A stretch of 64,000 nt of DNA, taken from positions 19,338 to 83,337 of the forward strand of contig CAUYLG010052186.1 in the NCBI GenBank assembly GCA_963573385.1. The letters are read 5' to 3'. The position numbers were made by a program, and so were the translations under genes. A model generated the notes under the pieces. The model made no database searches and was not told the DNA's origin. It saw nothing but the letters and a program-made list of their open reading frames with translations. The DNA comes from Cacajao melanocephalus (lineage: Eukaryota > Chordata > Mammalia > Primates > Pitheciidae). Within the stretch, counting starts at the first letter, position 1, and each line of letters starts with the position of its first letter. Positions 13,191 to 26,872 of this stretch are shown piece after piece.

Positions 13191-13371
13191 ATGGAAATCT
13201 ATTGCTGTTTTGTGTGTTGAAGTGGTAAAGCAGGAGTTTGAAAGATAAAATCCTTAAGGGATGGAAAGAACCATCTGCTTTCCTGATTTACTCTCAGTAG
13301 TTCACATTTTAGCCTCTGCCATGCCTTACCTGTGTTTCAGCACTTGATGAACGTCTCCTGATCTCTTCCAG

Positions 13372-13548
13372 ATCAGAGTTTCTCAGACTGGAATGTGCAT
13401 GTGAATCATCTAGGACCTTGTTAAAAGGCAAGTTCTGATTGAGCAGTTCTGGGCTGGAGCCTGAGACTCTTCATTTCTCATCAGATTCTAGCTGATGTCA
13501 GTCTTACTGGGCTGATACCCACACTTTGAGTAGCAGTTCTCTGGACCC
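13372..13548 (+). mobile_element. MER5-type element
   Basis: GAGTTTCTCAGACTGGAATG at the start and CACACTTTGAGTAGCAGTTC at the end are MER5 termini (non-autonomous hAT). Confidence 0.75.
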
Positions 13549-13607
13549 ACTCAAGTTTGAGGGCTCTGCTCTAGATGAATCACTAGATAACCATCATTTC
13601 GCTGATA

Positions 13608-13832
13608 AGAACATTTATTGGGCACTGACAATGTGAGTTATTTTATCCTTATAACAATCCTACAAGAAAGTACTGTTATGATCTATACTTTTATGACAGA
13701 TAAGGAAACTCAAGCTTTAGAGAGCCAGTAACTCGCCCAAACTCACATAGGTGGTAAAATGCAGAGCTGGAATCAAACCAAGGTCTATCTGAAACCAAAT
13801 CCCTGACCTAAACCACTAGAATACCTGCCTCC
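13608..13832 (+). repeat. MIR element
   Basis: ACATTTATTGGGCACTGACA, then GACAGATAAGGAAACTCAAG and CACATAGGTGGTAAAATGCA in MIR order. Confidence 0.85.
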
Positions 13833-14467
13833 TGATAATTTGTTTTCCGGAGGCATGAGCCAACTCACACCCTTCCTTATCTACATTGATTTGCCTCAGA
13901 AACCCCTGACCATATCCATAGACATACAAGTCAAACTTTTTCTTATGGGCTTCTTGGGACATTAACTTCACCACCCCCAAGCTTATGCAGAGCTGAATCT
14001 TCCAAGAGTGTTGACTGACCAGATGTCATCATTAGCGTCAGAATAAAGCCCCCACCCCGTCCCACCCTAGATCAGCATTTTTGAGATTTTACTCCAGCAG
14101 AGTGGAAACACATTTTGCCTTTTTTGCAGCAGTGAACACTGTGCACCCTTATTTCCATGATACCTCTTGGAGCATCCCCTCTCTCCTCAGGAACAAGATT
14201 CACCCATGCTTCTTCTCCCATCCTTTCCCCTGGGCAGCCTCAATAACTCAGCTCATCTTCAGGGACCCAGGTCAACCTCCAAAAGATCTGTGCCAGGCTG
14301 AGGGCACCAAGAAAATTCCAACCAGGGAACAAAGCAGCAGAGAGATGGTGGGGGCTTTGAAAGTGTGGATGGAAACTCAGCTCACTCCAACTAGAATCTG
14401 GTCCCTTCACTCAGGTCATGAATCAAACTGACACAAACTGGCCTTTGTGCACAGAACACCTCTCCTC

Positions 14468-14592
14468 CCTCTCTCCCCATTTGCTTGTAAGCATTATGAA
14501 GGCAAAAACTTTGTCTCTTTTTTCTTCCCACTTTAGAGTCTCCAGCACCGTTCACAGCACCTGCACATGGCAGGCACTCAGTATAAATTTGT
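14468..14592 (+). repeat. L2 3' end
   Basis: GTAAGCATTATGAAGGCAAA to GGCAGGCACTCAGTATAAAT matches the L2 tail. Confidence 0.75.
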
Positions 14593-15284
14593 TTCTTTTT
14601 AAAAAATCAAATTATGTCTCTTAAGCTGTCAATTGTATTATAAACACCCTATTCCTGATTCCCTGCATTTCACGTATCACACCATGAGCTTGGTGGGTAG
14701 CAGTAGAAGATGGCTTGGAGGTCCCATTAGGAAGCTGTTAGCACTCAGCGCTTAGCATACCAGGTCCTTTTTCCTAGGTTTTGTCTCCCAAACCTCTTTC
14801 TCCTTATCCTTTGTTGTTGCCCTTCTGACTCCCAACCTGCGCCTGTGGCCCTTACCAGTCCAGACAATCATGCCCTGGTTCTACACCCTGGCCTGGGGTC
14901 ACCATCCCCCACTCCTCACCCAACTGAGACTTTCCAGGTCTCCCTTGCCAATTTGCTTTCCCATCCTCCATTCCTGAAATCCCCTCCCTGGCCCAAGTCC
15001 AAAACTCATCCCCCTCCAGCGCCTGCTTCCTCCACTCACCTGAGAAGGGAGGTTTGACAACATCGGGGCTGTTTCTCTTTTACTTCTGTCCTCCCTGTTA
15101 GCACCCAGCACAGTGGCTTACATTGACTTTGCTCTTCTGCCGCACCCCGTGCTTAACAAGAACTACAATAAGGTTCATTTTCCTAATCCTTTAAGGCTAT
15201 AGGAGATCCCAGCAGTTATTGAGGTCTCAGTAGTGACTGAAATAGAAAATTGAGTCTAAACACCTGCTTAGTTTGTAACTTCAT

Positions 15285-15490
15285 CATCAGGATCATAATA
15301 TCATCTATTAGATGGCTATTATGTGCTGGCCACTGCTGGATGCTTTACAAATCACCAGCACCCATGCCCATACCCTCAGGTGGACCGCTGTATTTTGCAT
15401 CAGAAGAAACTGAGGCACCAAAGATGGAAGTTACTAAACTTCCTCAAAGTCACTCATTTGGCACACCATGGAGCTGGAATTGGAAGCCAT
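15285..15490 (+). repeat. MIR element
   Basis: TATTATGTGCTGGCCACTGC, AGAAGAAACTGAGGCACC and TGGAGCTGGAATTGGAAGCC in MIR order. Confidence 0.75.
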
Positions 15491-15923
15491 GTCTCTCTCA
15501 CTTCAAAGCCTGGCATGCCTCAGTTCTCAGAGATATTCCCCCAGGCAGACTGTTTCCACTGGTCTTTTGCCTGTTTGCTGTACAGCCTTGACTCCAAATT
15601 TTAGAGAAAACTGGTATCCCACGGAGATTATAAATGAACCTGCTACTCCCAGCATCTTTTGTCCCTAATCCCAGGAGGTGCCACCACTTAAAACCACCAG
15701 GCACATCCTAATCTGTGGCCACGCTGTCCTCCTTGGTAGGCCACTGTGGCCAGTCTTTTCTGCCTGAATCCCTCTCAGTCCTTTCCTGAATTGCTAGGAG
15801 ATGGGTGGCAGGGACCTAGAACTGGCCAGCTGCAAGTTCAGGGCTGGGATGAACAGTCTCATTGAAAGCTCCCAGAAATGTTTCACTACTATTTATTTTT
15901 TCTAGAAAAATTGCCAAGTATAA

Positions 15924-16274
<351 letters not shown>

Positions 16275-16349
16275 GGATGGCTCCTACATTCTACTTGTGT
16301 TCCTCCAATGTGAAGATCCAAGTAATGGGAAGATGAATGTTGTGAGGCA

Positions 16350-16512
16350 GACATTGCCACTCCCTGGCTATATGATATCAAGCAATCTAATTATTTTAGA
16401 CTTCAGTTTTCCTTACCAGTAGGATGGGAATAATAATGCCTGCCATCACAGGTTTCTTGGCAATGATTAGCTTATATAGTATGAGGTGCCTGACACATAT
16501 TAGGTGTTCAAG
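16350..16512 (+). repeat. MIR 3' part
   Basis: CCACTCCCTGGCTATATGAT, CTTCAGTTTTCCTTACCAGT and GGTGCCTGACACATATTAGG match MIR. Confidence 0.75.
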
Positions 16513-16647
16513 CAGGTACCCTCCCTTCCCTGAGCCTGGGTCACATTCTCCCCTTTTTCTGTCTTTACAAGGCCAATATTGGATAAATGTGAGTCAGAAA
16601 GCATTAACAATTGGCAGGCAAACAGTAGGCACATTTTTAGTAAATAA

Positions 16648-16967
<320 letters not shown>

Positions 16968-17463
16968 AGAAAATTTTTACAGAGACAAAAAAATCTACTC
17001 TAGTATTTCTTTGTAAAAAGAAGCTGGGGTAGATTATTGTTGGCTGTCTTCTAGAAACAGGCTAAACGTTTTATCCCAAGTCTCTAAGCGCAAACAATTT
17101 CATTAAGTGAGACCCTTGAGAGGGAAGATCAGCCTGAGAATGTAAGAGTTAAGAATTACAGAACATTTCCAAATGAAAACAGTTTTGCTCCTGGATACAT
17201 AGAGAAAAATCTAATCTAGAAAAGGTCTGGGTAGTTGAGATTTTGCCAGGCATATTTTATGGCCAGGGAAGAAAGGTTTATAATTGCAAGCATCATTTAC
17301 ATAAAACTATTGCTATATTTGGGATGTTTGAAAACAGATTGTTCCCATGAAATTACAAACATTTCTCCTACTATCACAATTTTGCGCTGTTATTTGCCAT
17401 GGCATTCTAGAAGAAACAAAGGTGAACGACAGTACGCTAAAGTCTGTTTCTAAGACTCATGCT

Positions 17464-17660
17464 CAAGCACTGTGAATTTCTTCGGTTTGAATTCGTGACG
17501 GCTCGTCTTTGACCTTCACTAGATGAACGTGATTGTTGCCAAGGTCCCCCTCCGTCATCTCGTCCAGTGTTTCCAGATTGTTTTCCAGTTTTTATAGGTG
17601 CTCTATTTCTTTGTTCCTTTCTATCATCATAGTGACACTTTCTTTGAAATAATTTTCATT
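17464..17660 (-). pseudogene. ORF-like, CpG-rich relic (unidentified)
   Basis: On the minus strand one frame reads from NENYFKESVTMMIERNKE through a TAA, then on as KLENNLETLDEMTEGDLG and a hydrophilic tail ending EEIHSA before TGA at about 17464. About 66 codons carry a single internal stop. Seven CpGs lie in about 85 bp (17482-17562), unlike the surrounding intron. The peptide looks coiled-coil-like and acidic. I do not recognise it; it may be a retrocopy fragment or chance. Confidence 0.3.
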
Positions 17661-19066
17661 CCTTTTTTTTTTAAAAAAAAAAGGGTCATGATTATGGAGG
17701 ACAATTCAATAGTGAAAGAAATTATCCATGGAATAAAATCACAAAATATTAGTGCTGTCTGTTTCTGAAGGAGGAGGAAAGGAAGCTAATAATTGCTGCA
17801 GTCTACCTTACATGGGCCCACAATTTCTGAGCAATCACACATGTAAAAGCACTTTTCATGGTTTTTCTCAATTTGTTTTAGTTTTCTATTCCTAAGAAGG
17901 AATTGTGGCCCAGCAAAAATTTACATTCCTCTATTTACTCCTCTTTTTTTTTTTTTTTTGGTTCTACAAACACAAAGAAGATTCAGAAAGTTTTTATTAA
18001 GTGGAAAATCTCAATTTTTTCCCACAGTCATAGATCCTATTAATATAATGGTTTAAATGATTTAACCTGAATTCTGATCCCCCTAAACGAAAATGAATCA
18101 TCATCACTGAGCTATCATTAAGAAATTAATGGAAACTTTCAAGGCATACATACAAAAGTCATCATGTTTTGAATGGAGAGTGGAGGGATTGACTTAGATG
18201 GTCTTAATTCTAGTGATCGATACTATAAAAATTATTAAATATGCTGGTAATTTCAAAAACTACTTGCCACACGAGAATGCTTAAGTGATTTTCTTCTCAA
18301 AACTAAAAATAAAAATCTCTGAGGTTGGGCTAACCAAATTCATATTTACCAAGTGTGGACACATTTCATTCACGTGCCTGCTTAGGGACAGTGACAGTTG
18401 TGATATCTCGTATGTTCCACCCTGCAATGTGCCTCTCCCTTCTGGGTGGTCCATGTGGCTGGCCATTCTTGGTGGCCTTTTAAGCATGATATTCCTTTGC
18501 ACACCACTGAGGCACGGATTGCCTCTGCAAGAAACACGCATCCTTTTCCAAACAAGAACGATTTGGATGAATGATGTAAAAGTGATAAATGATCATATTG
18601 CCACCTTATCTTTTGAAATCGTTTTAACAGAAATGTAGCACCTAAAGAGAGGCTCAGAACACAAAGCCAGTTATTTCCCCAAGAAACTCTTTAAAGAACC
18701 CTCCAAGAAGTATGTTCCGCTGGTCAGTCACACTCTTTGCATTCTCTTCCTCTGTATCGATGATGGAGGTAGAGAGTTATAACTTGTAAACTCCATTTTT
18801 CTTTTTTGGAAAAGCACGCTACCACTCATAAACGTCACAGCCAGGGGCAAAAGACGCCTCTCCCTCTAGATGGGTATGCACATGATTGATTAGGCAGCTT
18901 TACTGACAACAGTGCAAAGCGTGGGGGGAAATCCTAAAAGCCTAATTCTCGCACAAGCCCTGCAGGCCAGCCGCATCACTTAAGTTTGGGCTATGATCAT
19001 AGTTCTCCATCTCCTGACAAAAAAAGTACGGCTTCTCACCTGTTTCTGAGGGAAATGCTCCCTTCA

Positions 19067-19333
<267 letters not shown>

Positions 19334-19393
19334 CTAGGATCCAGTCCCTTTCAAGGAAAGGGCAGGATCGGGCTGAAGCTTTCTGGTTGTCAT
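19334..19393 (-). promoter_or_regulatory. Upstream ORF, 19 codons
   Basis: An ATG at 19393 (ACAATGA context, A at -3) opens a frame of 19 codons beginning MTTRKLQPD and ending in TAG at 19334-19336. This is 75 nt before the norrin ATG. Being short and closed upstream, it would allow re-initiation. Conservation of the peptide cannot be judged from here. Confidence 0.6.
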
Positions 19394-19419
19394 TGTCCTT
19401 TATGTGCTGGAGTTTTGTC

Positions 19420-19443
19420 TTACTCTTTGCACTTGCAATCCAT
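19420..19443 (-). promoter_or_regulatory. Upstream ORF, 7 codons (MDCKCKE)
   Basis: An ATG at 19443 in the NDP leader opens a 7-codon frame closed by TAA at 19420-19422. It has G at -3 (GTGATGG context, with G at +4), so it could be recognised by scanning ribosomes. Its effect on norrin translation is inferred, not shown. Confidence 0.6.
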
Positions 19444-20339
19444 CACCACAGTATCTGCTGCACAGCTGGAATGAAAACAGAAATTATTTTCCCCAGAATT
19501 ATTTACCCAGAACCACTAATGGAACCCAGGAGGTATTAAGTAGAATTTTTCCATGTTATTTTGAGAGGAGAATATTGGTTTCTAGAGTGTCATTAGCAAA
19601 GGCTGTCATCCATTCCACCCCAACTCCCAGAGCTTATGCTACATATTTATAACCATTTGGAGGTGGACACAATGGTTTAATGGAAGCACATGTTGACTTT
19701 AATTACTGAAGCTGGTGTTCCTAGGGGCAGGAATAGTTTGAACCCTTGTTAAAGATTAAACATGTTGTTCTGGCAGCAACATAACTGAATTGGGTGGTCT
19801 CATCTTTGCCCTTGGTTGGTGGGGGTAGGAGGGTCCATTCAGGTTCTCAGCGAGCTTTGGTGTCAATGTCAGCTTACAGGGCTAGAGAGGAGGCAGGTCA
19901 GCGCTAATGAACACAAGCCATGTCCCACAGGGAAGCACATTTTCCATTTCCAAGTCCATACTCACCCACACACCTAATTTTCCACTTCTGTGCTCTAGGC
20001 TCATCCTGTTTTTGTGTTAAGCCCCATGCCACCCAGCACTGATGACAAACTGCATCTGAAATACACATTATGCTAACCGGCCTCCAGCACAGTTAAAGTA
20101 TCGCATGTGTATGTGCCAACAGAGTCACATTTCTGCACAGCCTTTGTAGCCTGGGCACATGGTGTAATTTGAAAAAGAAAACAGTTGTTGGAACAGACTT
20201 ACCATTAAAATAGGATCATATCATACCGGTTTTTCTGAAATTTGCTTTGTTCTTTTGACCACACCTCTTGGACAAAGGACTAGGGTCCAGAGATCTCTCC
20301 AGATTACCTCACTAACTCCCCAGGCGTGGCCAACACTGG

Positions 20340-20371
20340 TGCTTTCTTTCTTTCTTTCTTTCTTTCTTTTT
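20340..20371 (+). repeat. (CTTT)n microsatellite
   Basis: Six to seven CTTT units ending in T5, in NDP intron 1. Confidence 0.93.
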
Positions 20372-20824
20372 AAATCACAACAGAAGACAGAGAGTATCAA
20401 AAATATTTTCAAACATTTAGGAAAATTGGGAGGGTCTGATATTACATCCAAAACAAAAGGAACATGATAATTAAAGCTTCAGGAAAATTTTCAAAGGTAT
20501 TTCAAATAAAAGTTCGATCATTTTGCTCATAGGCAACATTTTCCTTAACTTCCTACTCGTGAACAGTCTGAATAAACAGGACAAAGTGTTGATAAAATCA
20601 AGATAAGGTGTTCAAGTTGGCATAAGCCAATTCATTTTGCACTGATAGAATGGCATCAGACCCATTTAGCCTCAACTAGCTGTCTTGGAAGTGTGAGGCA
20701 GGGGATCCTAAGAGGAAAGGGGTGTGTGAGAAAGGGCTGTTTCAGAGCAGAGAATCCCTGGCAATAGCAAAGCCTCAGCACCTGTGTCTGAGGGAAGTTC
20801 TTTAAATTGCAGGAAGGGCAAAGA

Positions 20825-20985
20825 CCAGTAATGAGGAGACACACCTGAACTTGAGTCCCGGTACTGCCATTAATTAGCTGTGGAAACCTTATGCAAGTCA
20901 TTCAACCTCCTCTAGCCCAAGTTTCTTCATCTGTAGAGTGAAGGAGTTGACAGAGATGGCATCTGCTGTCCCTTCGTGTTCTAAA
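20825..20985 (+). repeat. MIR element
   Basis: CTTGAGTCCCGGTACTGCCA, TTAATTAGCTGTGGAAACCT and TTTCTTCATCTGTAGAGTGA in MIR order. Confidence 0.8.
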
Positions 20986-21799
20986 ATGCCACCACTTGAT
21001 AACTATGGATTCAGTTACTATCATCTCCATATGCGGACAGTGAGCCCAAAGCTGAGGAGACCATATTGCAATACAACTGTGCACCACTTTATGTTCATGC
21101 TAATAGCAACATCTCATTGAAATAAATCAAACCTGTGCCCAAAGTTTCAAATCGGCAAAGGATGCAGAAGAGCGTGTTTATTGTTTTTTCATCTGCATAA
21201 TCTAGGTTTTCCTACACACGTTACCCTGAAAACTGCCAAGACATCAGCTCAAAGAGCCAGAACTTTCTTGGGGTCCACGTTCAGAGGATGAAATATTACT
21301 GACCATTTCCCGAGTTTCAGTATGACTAAATTATCCCAAATGGTTATCTGTCTCTTTGAAGCCTTAATTAGTGTCCAAAAGAGAATTGATTAGATTTCTC
21401 CTTTTACTGCTTCGGTCTACAGATATTTCCCCCAGGAGTCGATGGCAAAAGGATGAAAAGAGAAGCAGACATTCCAGTTCTGGCCCTCCTTCTGCACTGC
21501 CAGCAACTTCTCTTCAGAGCCATGGCCAGGAGGTATGGTTAAATGAGCAAAGCAAATTAAAGAAAAACATGTATAGCATGATGGCAAAAACAAGCTACAT
21601 CAAAAACAAAACCCTACGTATATGTATGCATGGTTGTATTTGTTGGCATTCCCACTTTCTCCACAGAAAAGGGAAATATAAAGGACCCTTAAACATAGAA
21701 GAAAAATTAAGAGAATAAAATTCTTATTTAAGAGATTGAAAATTAAAGTACTTTGAAATACATTGTTCAACCAATCAGATTTACAAAGATTCCAAAGTC

Positions 21800-22320
21800 C
21801 AATCATGCACCCTATTGGCAAGGCTGTGGGAAAACAAGCCCATTTTGGAGAAAGTTCAGTATAAATTGGTCCAAGCTCTGGAGAGGCCAATTTGGCAATA
21901 CCTTTGAAAAATGCAAATGTATATAATTTAGACCCAGCAATTCCACTTCTGTGAATTCTCCTACATGTGAAATCACATGAGCACATGGCTGAAATAGCAT
22001 AAAATTGGAAACAGCAATGAATATCCATTAATAAGGAACTGGTTAATTGTATTCTAAAATATTCACGCAACAGTATACTAACCAACTGTATTTGGAAGGA
22101 TGCAGAAATTCTGTGTACTGATGCGTGCTAAAATGGGGAGAGATAAAAACATATATTTGTATAGAGAAGCTCTGAAAGGATACCCAAGAGACTAATAAAA
22201 TTAGTTACCTATGGTAGTTGAGGGACAGGCATGAGAAAAAGACTTTTCACCATATATCTTTTTGTATTTTTAGACTTTGGAGCTTGTGGATGTATACTGT
22301 ATTTAAAATTTCATTTAAAA
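21800..22320 (+). mobile_element. L1M 3' end fragment
   Basis: ORF2 end and 3'UTR of an old L1: GGCCAATTTGGCAATACC, CCCAGCAATTCCACTTCTG, GGAACTGGTTAATTGTATT and TTTTTGTATTTTTAGACTTT. The 161-aa minus-strand frame here is antisense. Confidence 0.8.
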
Positions 22321-22497
22321 AATAAAGCTTTCTCTTTTAAAAGCTCAGCTTAAATCTGATAACCAAGTTAATGGATGTTTACTGTTTGTGCCAGTTTGAG
22401 TATTTAAAAAATATTATATTTTTATTTCTTATAACTATGGGAAAACATGCTAGTCTCTTAGTTAAATACTCTTCCAGGACGAGCACATAGTACACTA

Positions 22498-22512
22498 CTG
22501 CCACCTAGTAGC
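22498..22512 (-). promoter_or_regulatory. CTCF-like motif in NDP intron 1
   Basis: The minus strand reads GCTACTAGGTGGCAG, which fits the CTCF core CCASYAGRKGGCR with one mismatch. It is in unique sequence just past an L1M fragment. Confidence 0.3.
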
Positions 22513-25384
22513 ACCATCCTGAATTGCAAGCACAGTTTAAAATTTTTTCCTAAAAGTGAGTAAAACACTTTGCAAGCAGATATTATGAAATTTACACAGA
22601 TAAATAGATAGTCAATGTCACATACAATGTAACTTGATCATCTGGCTTTCTTTTTAGAGATGATGAGCTGAACCCAGAAGTAATATTAAATAAAAGAGTG
22701 ACAGGAAATGTTGCTTTACCATTAATTCTAAGAAATTGATTTTTTGTTTCAACACTTTCAGAAAATGTGATAGTTGTTGTCCGGTTTTTATCTTAAACTC
22801 TGAAATAAGAATGTAAGCAACAATGTAAATATGCCACAAAACTCACAGAACTCTCGAAACAGAAAGGTAAGATTCTTGAAACATAACTGCGATTTCTTTT
22901 TCTTCTTTTGCCTTAAGCAATTGAATTGAATGAACCAACACTGTTGCATTAAAGAAGAAATAAAAAGAAAGCTCAGGAAAAGAGCAATGCTAAGTCAAGT
23001 TGTCAACATGGTGTTGCTCAGGATGTGCATAGGTGAGAATGTGCAAAGTATGGGAGTGGGAGGAAGACCTCACAAAGGAAAATCAGGAGTTAAGAACATG
23101 TACACCACTGAGATCACCACTTTCTGGCAGCCTAGGGTTATGTCTGCCTTGTAGCAGCTTCTGTTGTTTTCTCAAAACTAAATTAATTCCAGTTTGCCTT
23201 AATTTTTTAAGCCATGTGTCATAAAATCCAATGCTGCCTATGAAGACTTAGAGCCTTGGCCCAGGCGATAATGGATTGAACAAGAGAATGACTCTCTTGT
23301 TGAACTCAGTAGCCCTGTGGCCAGTCTATGCTCTGGATACATCTCTGAGACATGAACTTGGCCGAGGTACAGAGCCCACATTCTAATAGCTCCAATGTGG
23401 AGCCTCTGCCGGCAGGAGAGGCACGTAGGCTGGCGTGCCCGACTTTGGAGCTACCTTCCAAATGATACCAGTGGAAAAGAACAACTGGTGCCCAGATTTC
23501 CCCACCTGTCATCCTCAGCGAAATAATATAGCAGAGCTTACTGCGGGCCCAGCCTCCTGGGTGAGAGATGGTGTTGTGCCCACAGATCAGCTCACTCTTG
23601 GGCTGACCTTCTGGTTGGCAGAGGGTAAAGTGCTGGTTTCACACAAGTTGGCTCAGCAACAGGCTAAGACAAGTGGCATGTGCCAAGAATGGCCTTATTC
23701 TTGCCTTGCTTGCCAGGCACAGGAGGGTGGTGCTTCAGTAACCATATTTTCCCTCCTGGGCTGTTTTCAATACTAATATATACTGATATTCCCTTCTGTG
23801 GCTTCTTTCAACAAATATTTTTTAATGTGTATTTATTGAGCACCAACTATGTGTCTCCTTTTGCTCTATCAGATAAGAGACAGAGTCAAGGGAAAAATAC
23901 AGGTCATATCCTAGATCCCTCTTCTAGCTTACTGCATCTGCAAGCAAAGAGTCTTGGCCTGTTGTTTTCCTGGATAATTTTTTAGACACATTGTTAAGCT
24001 CCCTTAACATCTAATTTGTAACCAATATTCATTGCTTCATTTCTAAGAAGATCCAGTTAAGCAGATAAAATATAATGACCTTGGAATGGAGTCAGTATAT
24101 CAGCCAGAATTATTTGATATTTATTGTAATTTTTAAAAAATTATGATATGAGGCATAAACAAAGTAAAGATGGTAGAACATAGAACCTCTATCAAAGAAA
24201 CTGCAGAAAAAAAAGATTTATAAGTGGAACAACGTGTGCTAGATAACCCTAGATAAAACTTCATACAGTACTAGGATCAGAAAAGCAAGAAACCCAAGGT
24301 CTAATTCAGGAAGTGTGAAGTGCTAAATAGCCCCTTCCCAGGAACTCAAAGGATTCCAATTGGATCTAGTCAACTAGATGCCTTGGAGAATAAGTCAAAT
24401 GCCTCTTCCCAAGGCACTTAATTTATAAACTGTAAACAGCATGTTGGATTTTATAAAGCATCCTGTGCGCTCAATGAACGGTTTTTAATATTCCTATCTG
24501 GCAGCACATCAGTAGCAGCCAAGGAGCCAAGCCTGGGCTGACCCAGAGGCAGCGGCACTGACTGCAAACACTGCTAGGCCCCCAGCCTGCGGACTCCAGG
24601 TATCTCCAAGGATGGGCAGGCACAAGGTCAGTGAGGAGGAAGCAGTTCTTGCCCCTTTCATCTCAGAGATAGACACATTTCATGTGTCTATTCTACAGTG
24701 CAGGGGTGGTGGGGGGTGAGGAAATAAAGGAAGCGGTAACTACCCCCAGAGTGCTACCTTAGGAGAAAGAAGACAACATCCTTGTGATTAAACAATAGTC
24801 CTCCAGTCTGTGATAGGACTCTGTGTTCTCCCAACCTGCACTACTAGCCAAGTGTGGCCAAGGTCAGCGGTGGGGGTGATGGAGGAAGAAAAGAGATGGG
24901 AGAAACAAAAGGAACGGAGGAATATGGCCAGAGAAAGAGGCAATGAATTGCAATCCTGGGGTAAAGAGGAGTGCTAAACTGAAGGACCAGAAATATAAAT
25001 AATTTGGAGGGTGGGGAGAGGAGCCAACTGTCAAGTGCCCCCACCATGTGTATGTCCTTGGCTTGGATAGTTTTACTGTCTGAGGAGGGACTAGAGTGGG
25101 AGGACGCGACCTTGAGCCTGACTGAAGTTTAAAATTCTGATTATTTTTTTCAGGCATTGTCAGGAACACCAGAAAAACATCTCATTGTTATCCACACTCT
25201 CACTTAACCTACGGCTTTCATCTTTTCCTCCCTAGACCCATTGCTTGCCTATGTTGTTAGTGTCCCGTGTCCCAGTACTGATTTGTCAGAAATGGGATAA
25301 CAATTTCACTATATTCTGAAACCTACAGAGCATTCCACTGTCGCCTGATCTGGTGTAAAATGGCTGATCTGCAGATCCTCAAGC

Positions 25385-25500
25385 CCCGAGTTCCAGCCTC
25401 CCGTCATTGGCTGTGTGATCTCGAGCAAGTCACTTACCTTCTCTAGGACTCAGTTTCCTCATTCGCAAAATGAACAGACTGGTCTAGATGCTTTTACGTT
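25385..25500 (+). repeat. MIR 3' part
   Basis: GGCTGTGTGATCTCGAGCAA and GGACTCAGTTTCCTCATTCG match MIR. Confidence 0.8.
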
Positions 25501-25806
25501 TCTATCCATTTCTGGCAGTCTCTAACTCTACCCAGGCTTCTTAGAGTACAGTCCCTGCCTCGGGGCTACATATTCCCCAACGCAATCCTACAAAAAGAGT
25601 TCCCTTCTTACTCAAGGAGTTAATAATTGCAGAAAAGTTTTAAGGTGGTGCCTGAACCAGTACTGAAGCCCAAGCTATAAGTATTGACCCCTTAATGAGG
25701 CTATATTGGTGGCCTGAAATAAAAATAGCCATTAATAACCATTTGATTGAGTGTTTGCAATGTACTAGTTTATAAATTAATAATATCCTGTTAATAATAG
25801 GAAGTG

Positions 25807-26100
25807 GGCCGGGTGCAGTGGCTCATGCCTGTAATTCCACCACTTTAGAAGGCAGTGTTGGGAGGATCACTTAAGCCCAGGAGTTCAAGACCAACCAGGG
25901 TAACATAGAGAGACTTCATCTCTACAAAAATAATAAAAAATATTAGCCGGGCACAGTGGTACATGCTTGTGGTCCCAGGTACTTGGGAGGTTGAGGTGAG
26001 AGGTTTGCCTGAGCATGGGAGGTCGAGCCTGCAGTGAGTTGTGATTGCATCATTGCACTCCAGCCTGGGCATCAGAGTAAGACCTGTCTCAAAAAAAAAA
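25807..26100 (+). repeat. Alu (AluJ-like)
   Basis: Head GGCCGGGTGCAGTGGCTCAT to an A10 tail. The following ATAATAATTATTATTATTG is a tail-seeded microsatellite. This is the only Alu in NDP intron 1. Confidence 0.94.
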
Positions 26101-26872
26101 GTTAACAATAATAATTATTATTATTGTTGTTTGAAGTGGTTAGTGAGGATATTTAACTAGTTACTATTTCTCTTACAGCTGTCTTAAAATTTGTGTGATT
26201 TCTGTTCAGTATCCACCAAAGCATAAATGGGGAGAGAAGAAAGGCTAATAATAGTCAACCACGCTAGAATTAGACTTCTTGCATTTGATAATGACAACAT
26301 AGGCTGAGTTCCACCTTGTTGAACCTTTCTTTTGAAAGACCCTTATTCCTTAACTGAGCTTGAGCCACAGATCCTCGTGCCCTAATGGGACAATCTGTGA
26401 TACTCTGGTTCAGGATAGAAGAGAAAGATTGATTCGAAAACTTGTCTTCTCTGCAGATGTAGAATCAGTAAAGTCTTAGCAGTAGAGAGGAACGCACTGT
26501 AATTGGTAAAATATCTACTACAGAACTTCTCTGCTAGGGGTGGTACATTCCAGAAGCCCTGGGCTGAGACCTAAGTCTAAAAGTGTTGACCACTGGGTAT
26601 GGCACTTGGATCCTGTGCTGAGTGTCTGTGGGCTTCTATGGCAACAGATACTCAGCAAAGACTCATTCTGAATAATGGAAAGACTCATTCTGAGTTTTTA
26701 ACAGTTAACATAACTAACTGACTTTTAGAATACAAATCTTGCATAAATCGGAAATGACCAGGTCAGATTACCCAAGTGTCAAGAAGTACTTTTCTGTTGA
26801 AGTCTTTTCCTCCAAGGATTTGATTATTTCTGTAAATCTAGCTACCCAACTAAAAGCTGTTACTGAGATGGG

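Noticed and set aside
18281..18638. Overlapping 117-aa plus and 86-aa minus frames upstream of the exon 2 donor
   Set aside because: Mutually antisense frames with no recognised domain; no splice evidence for an extra NDP exon.
21600..22085. 161-aa minus-strand open frame
   Set aside because: Antisense to an L1M 3' end.
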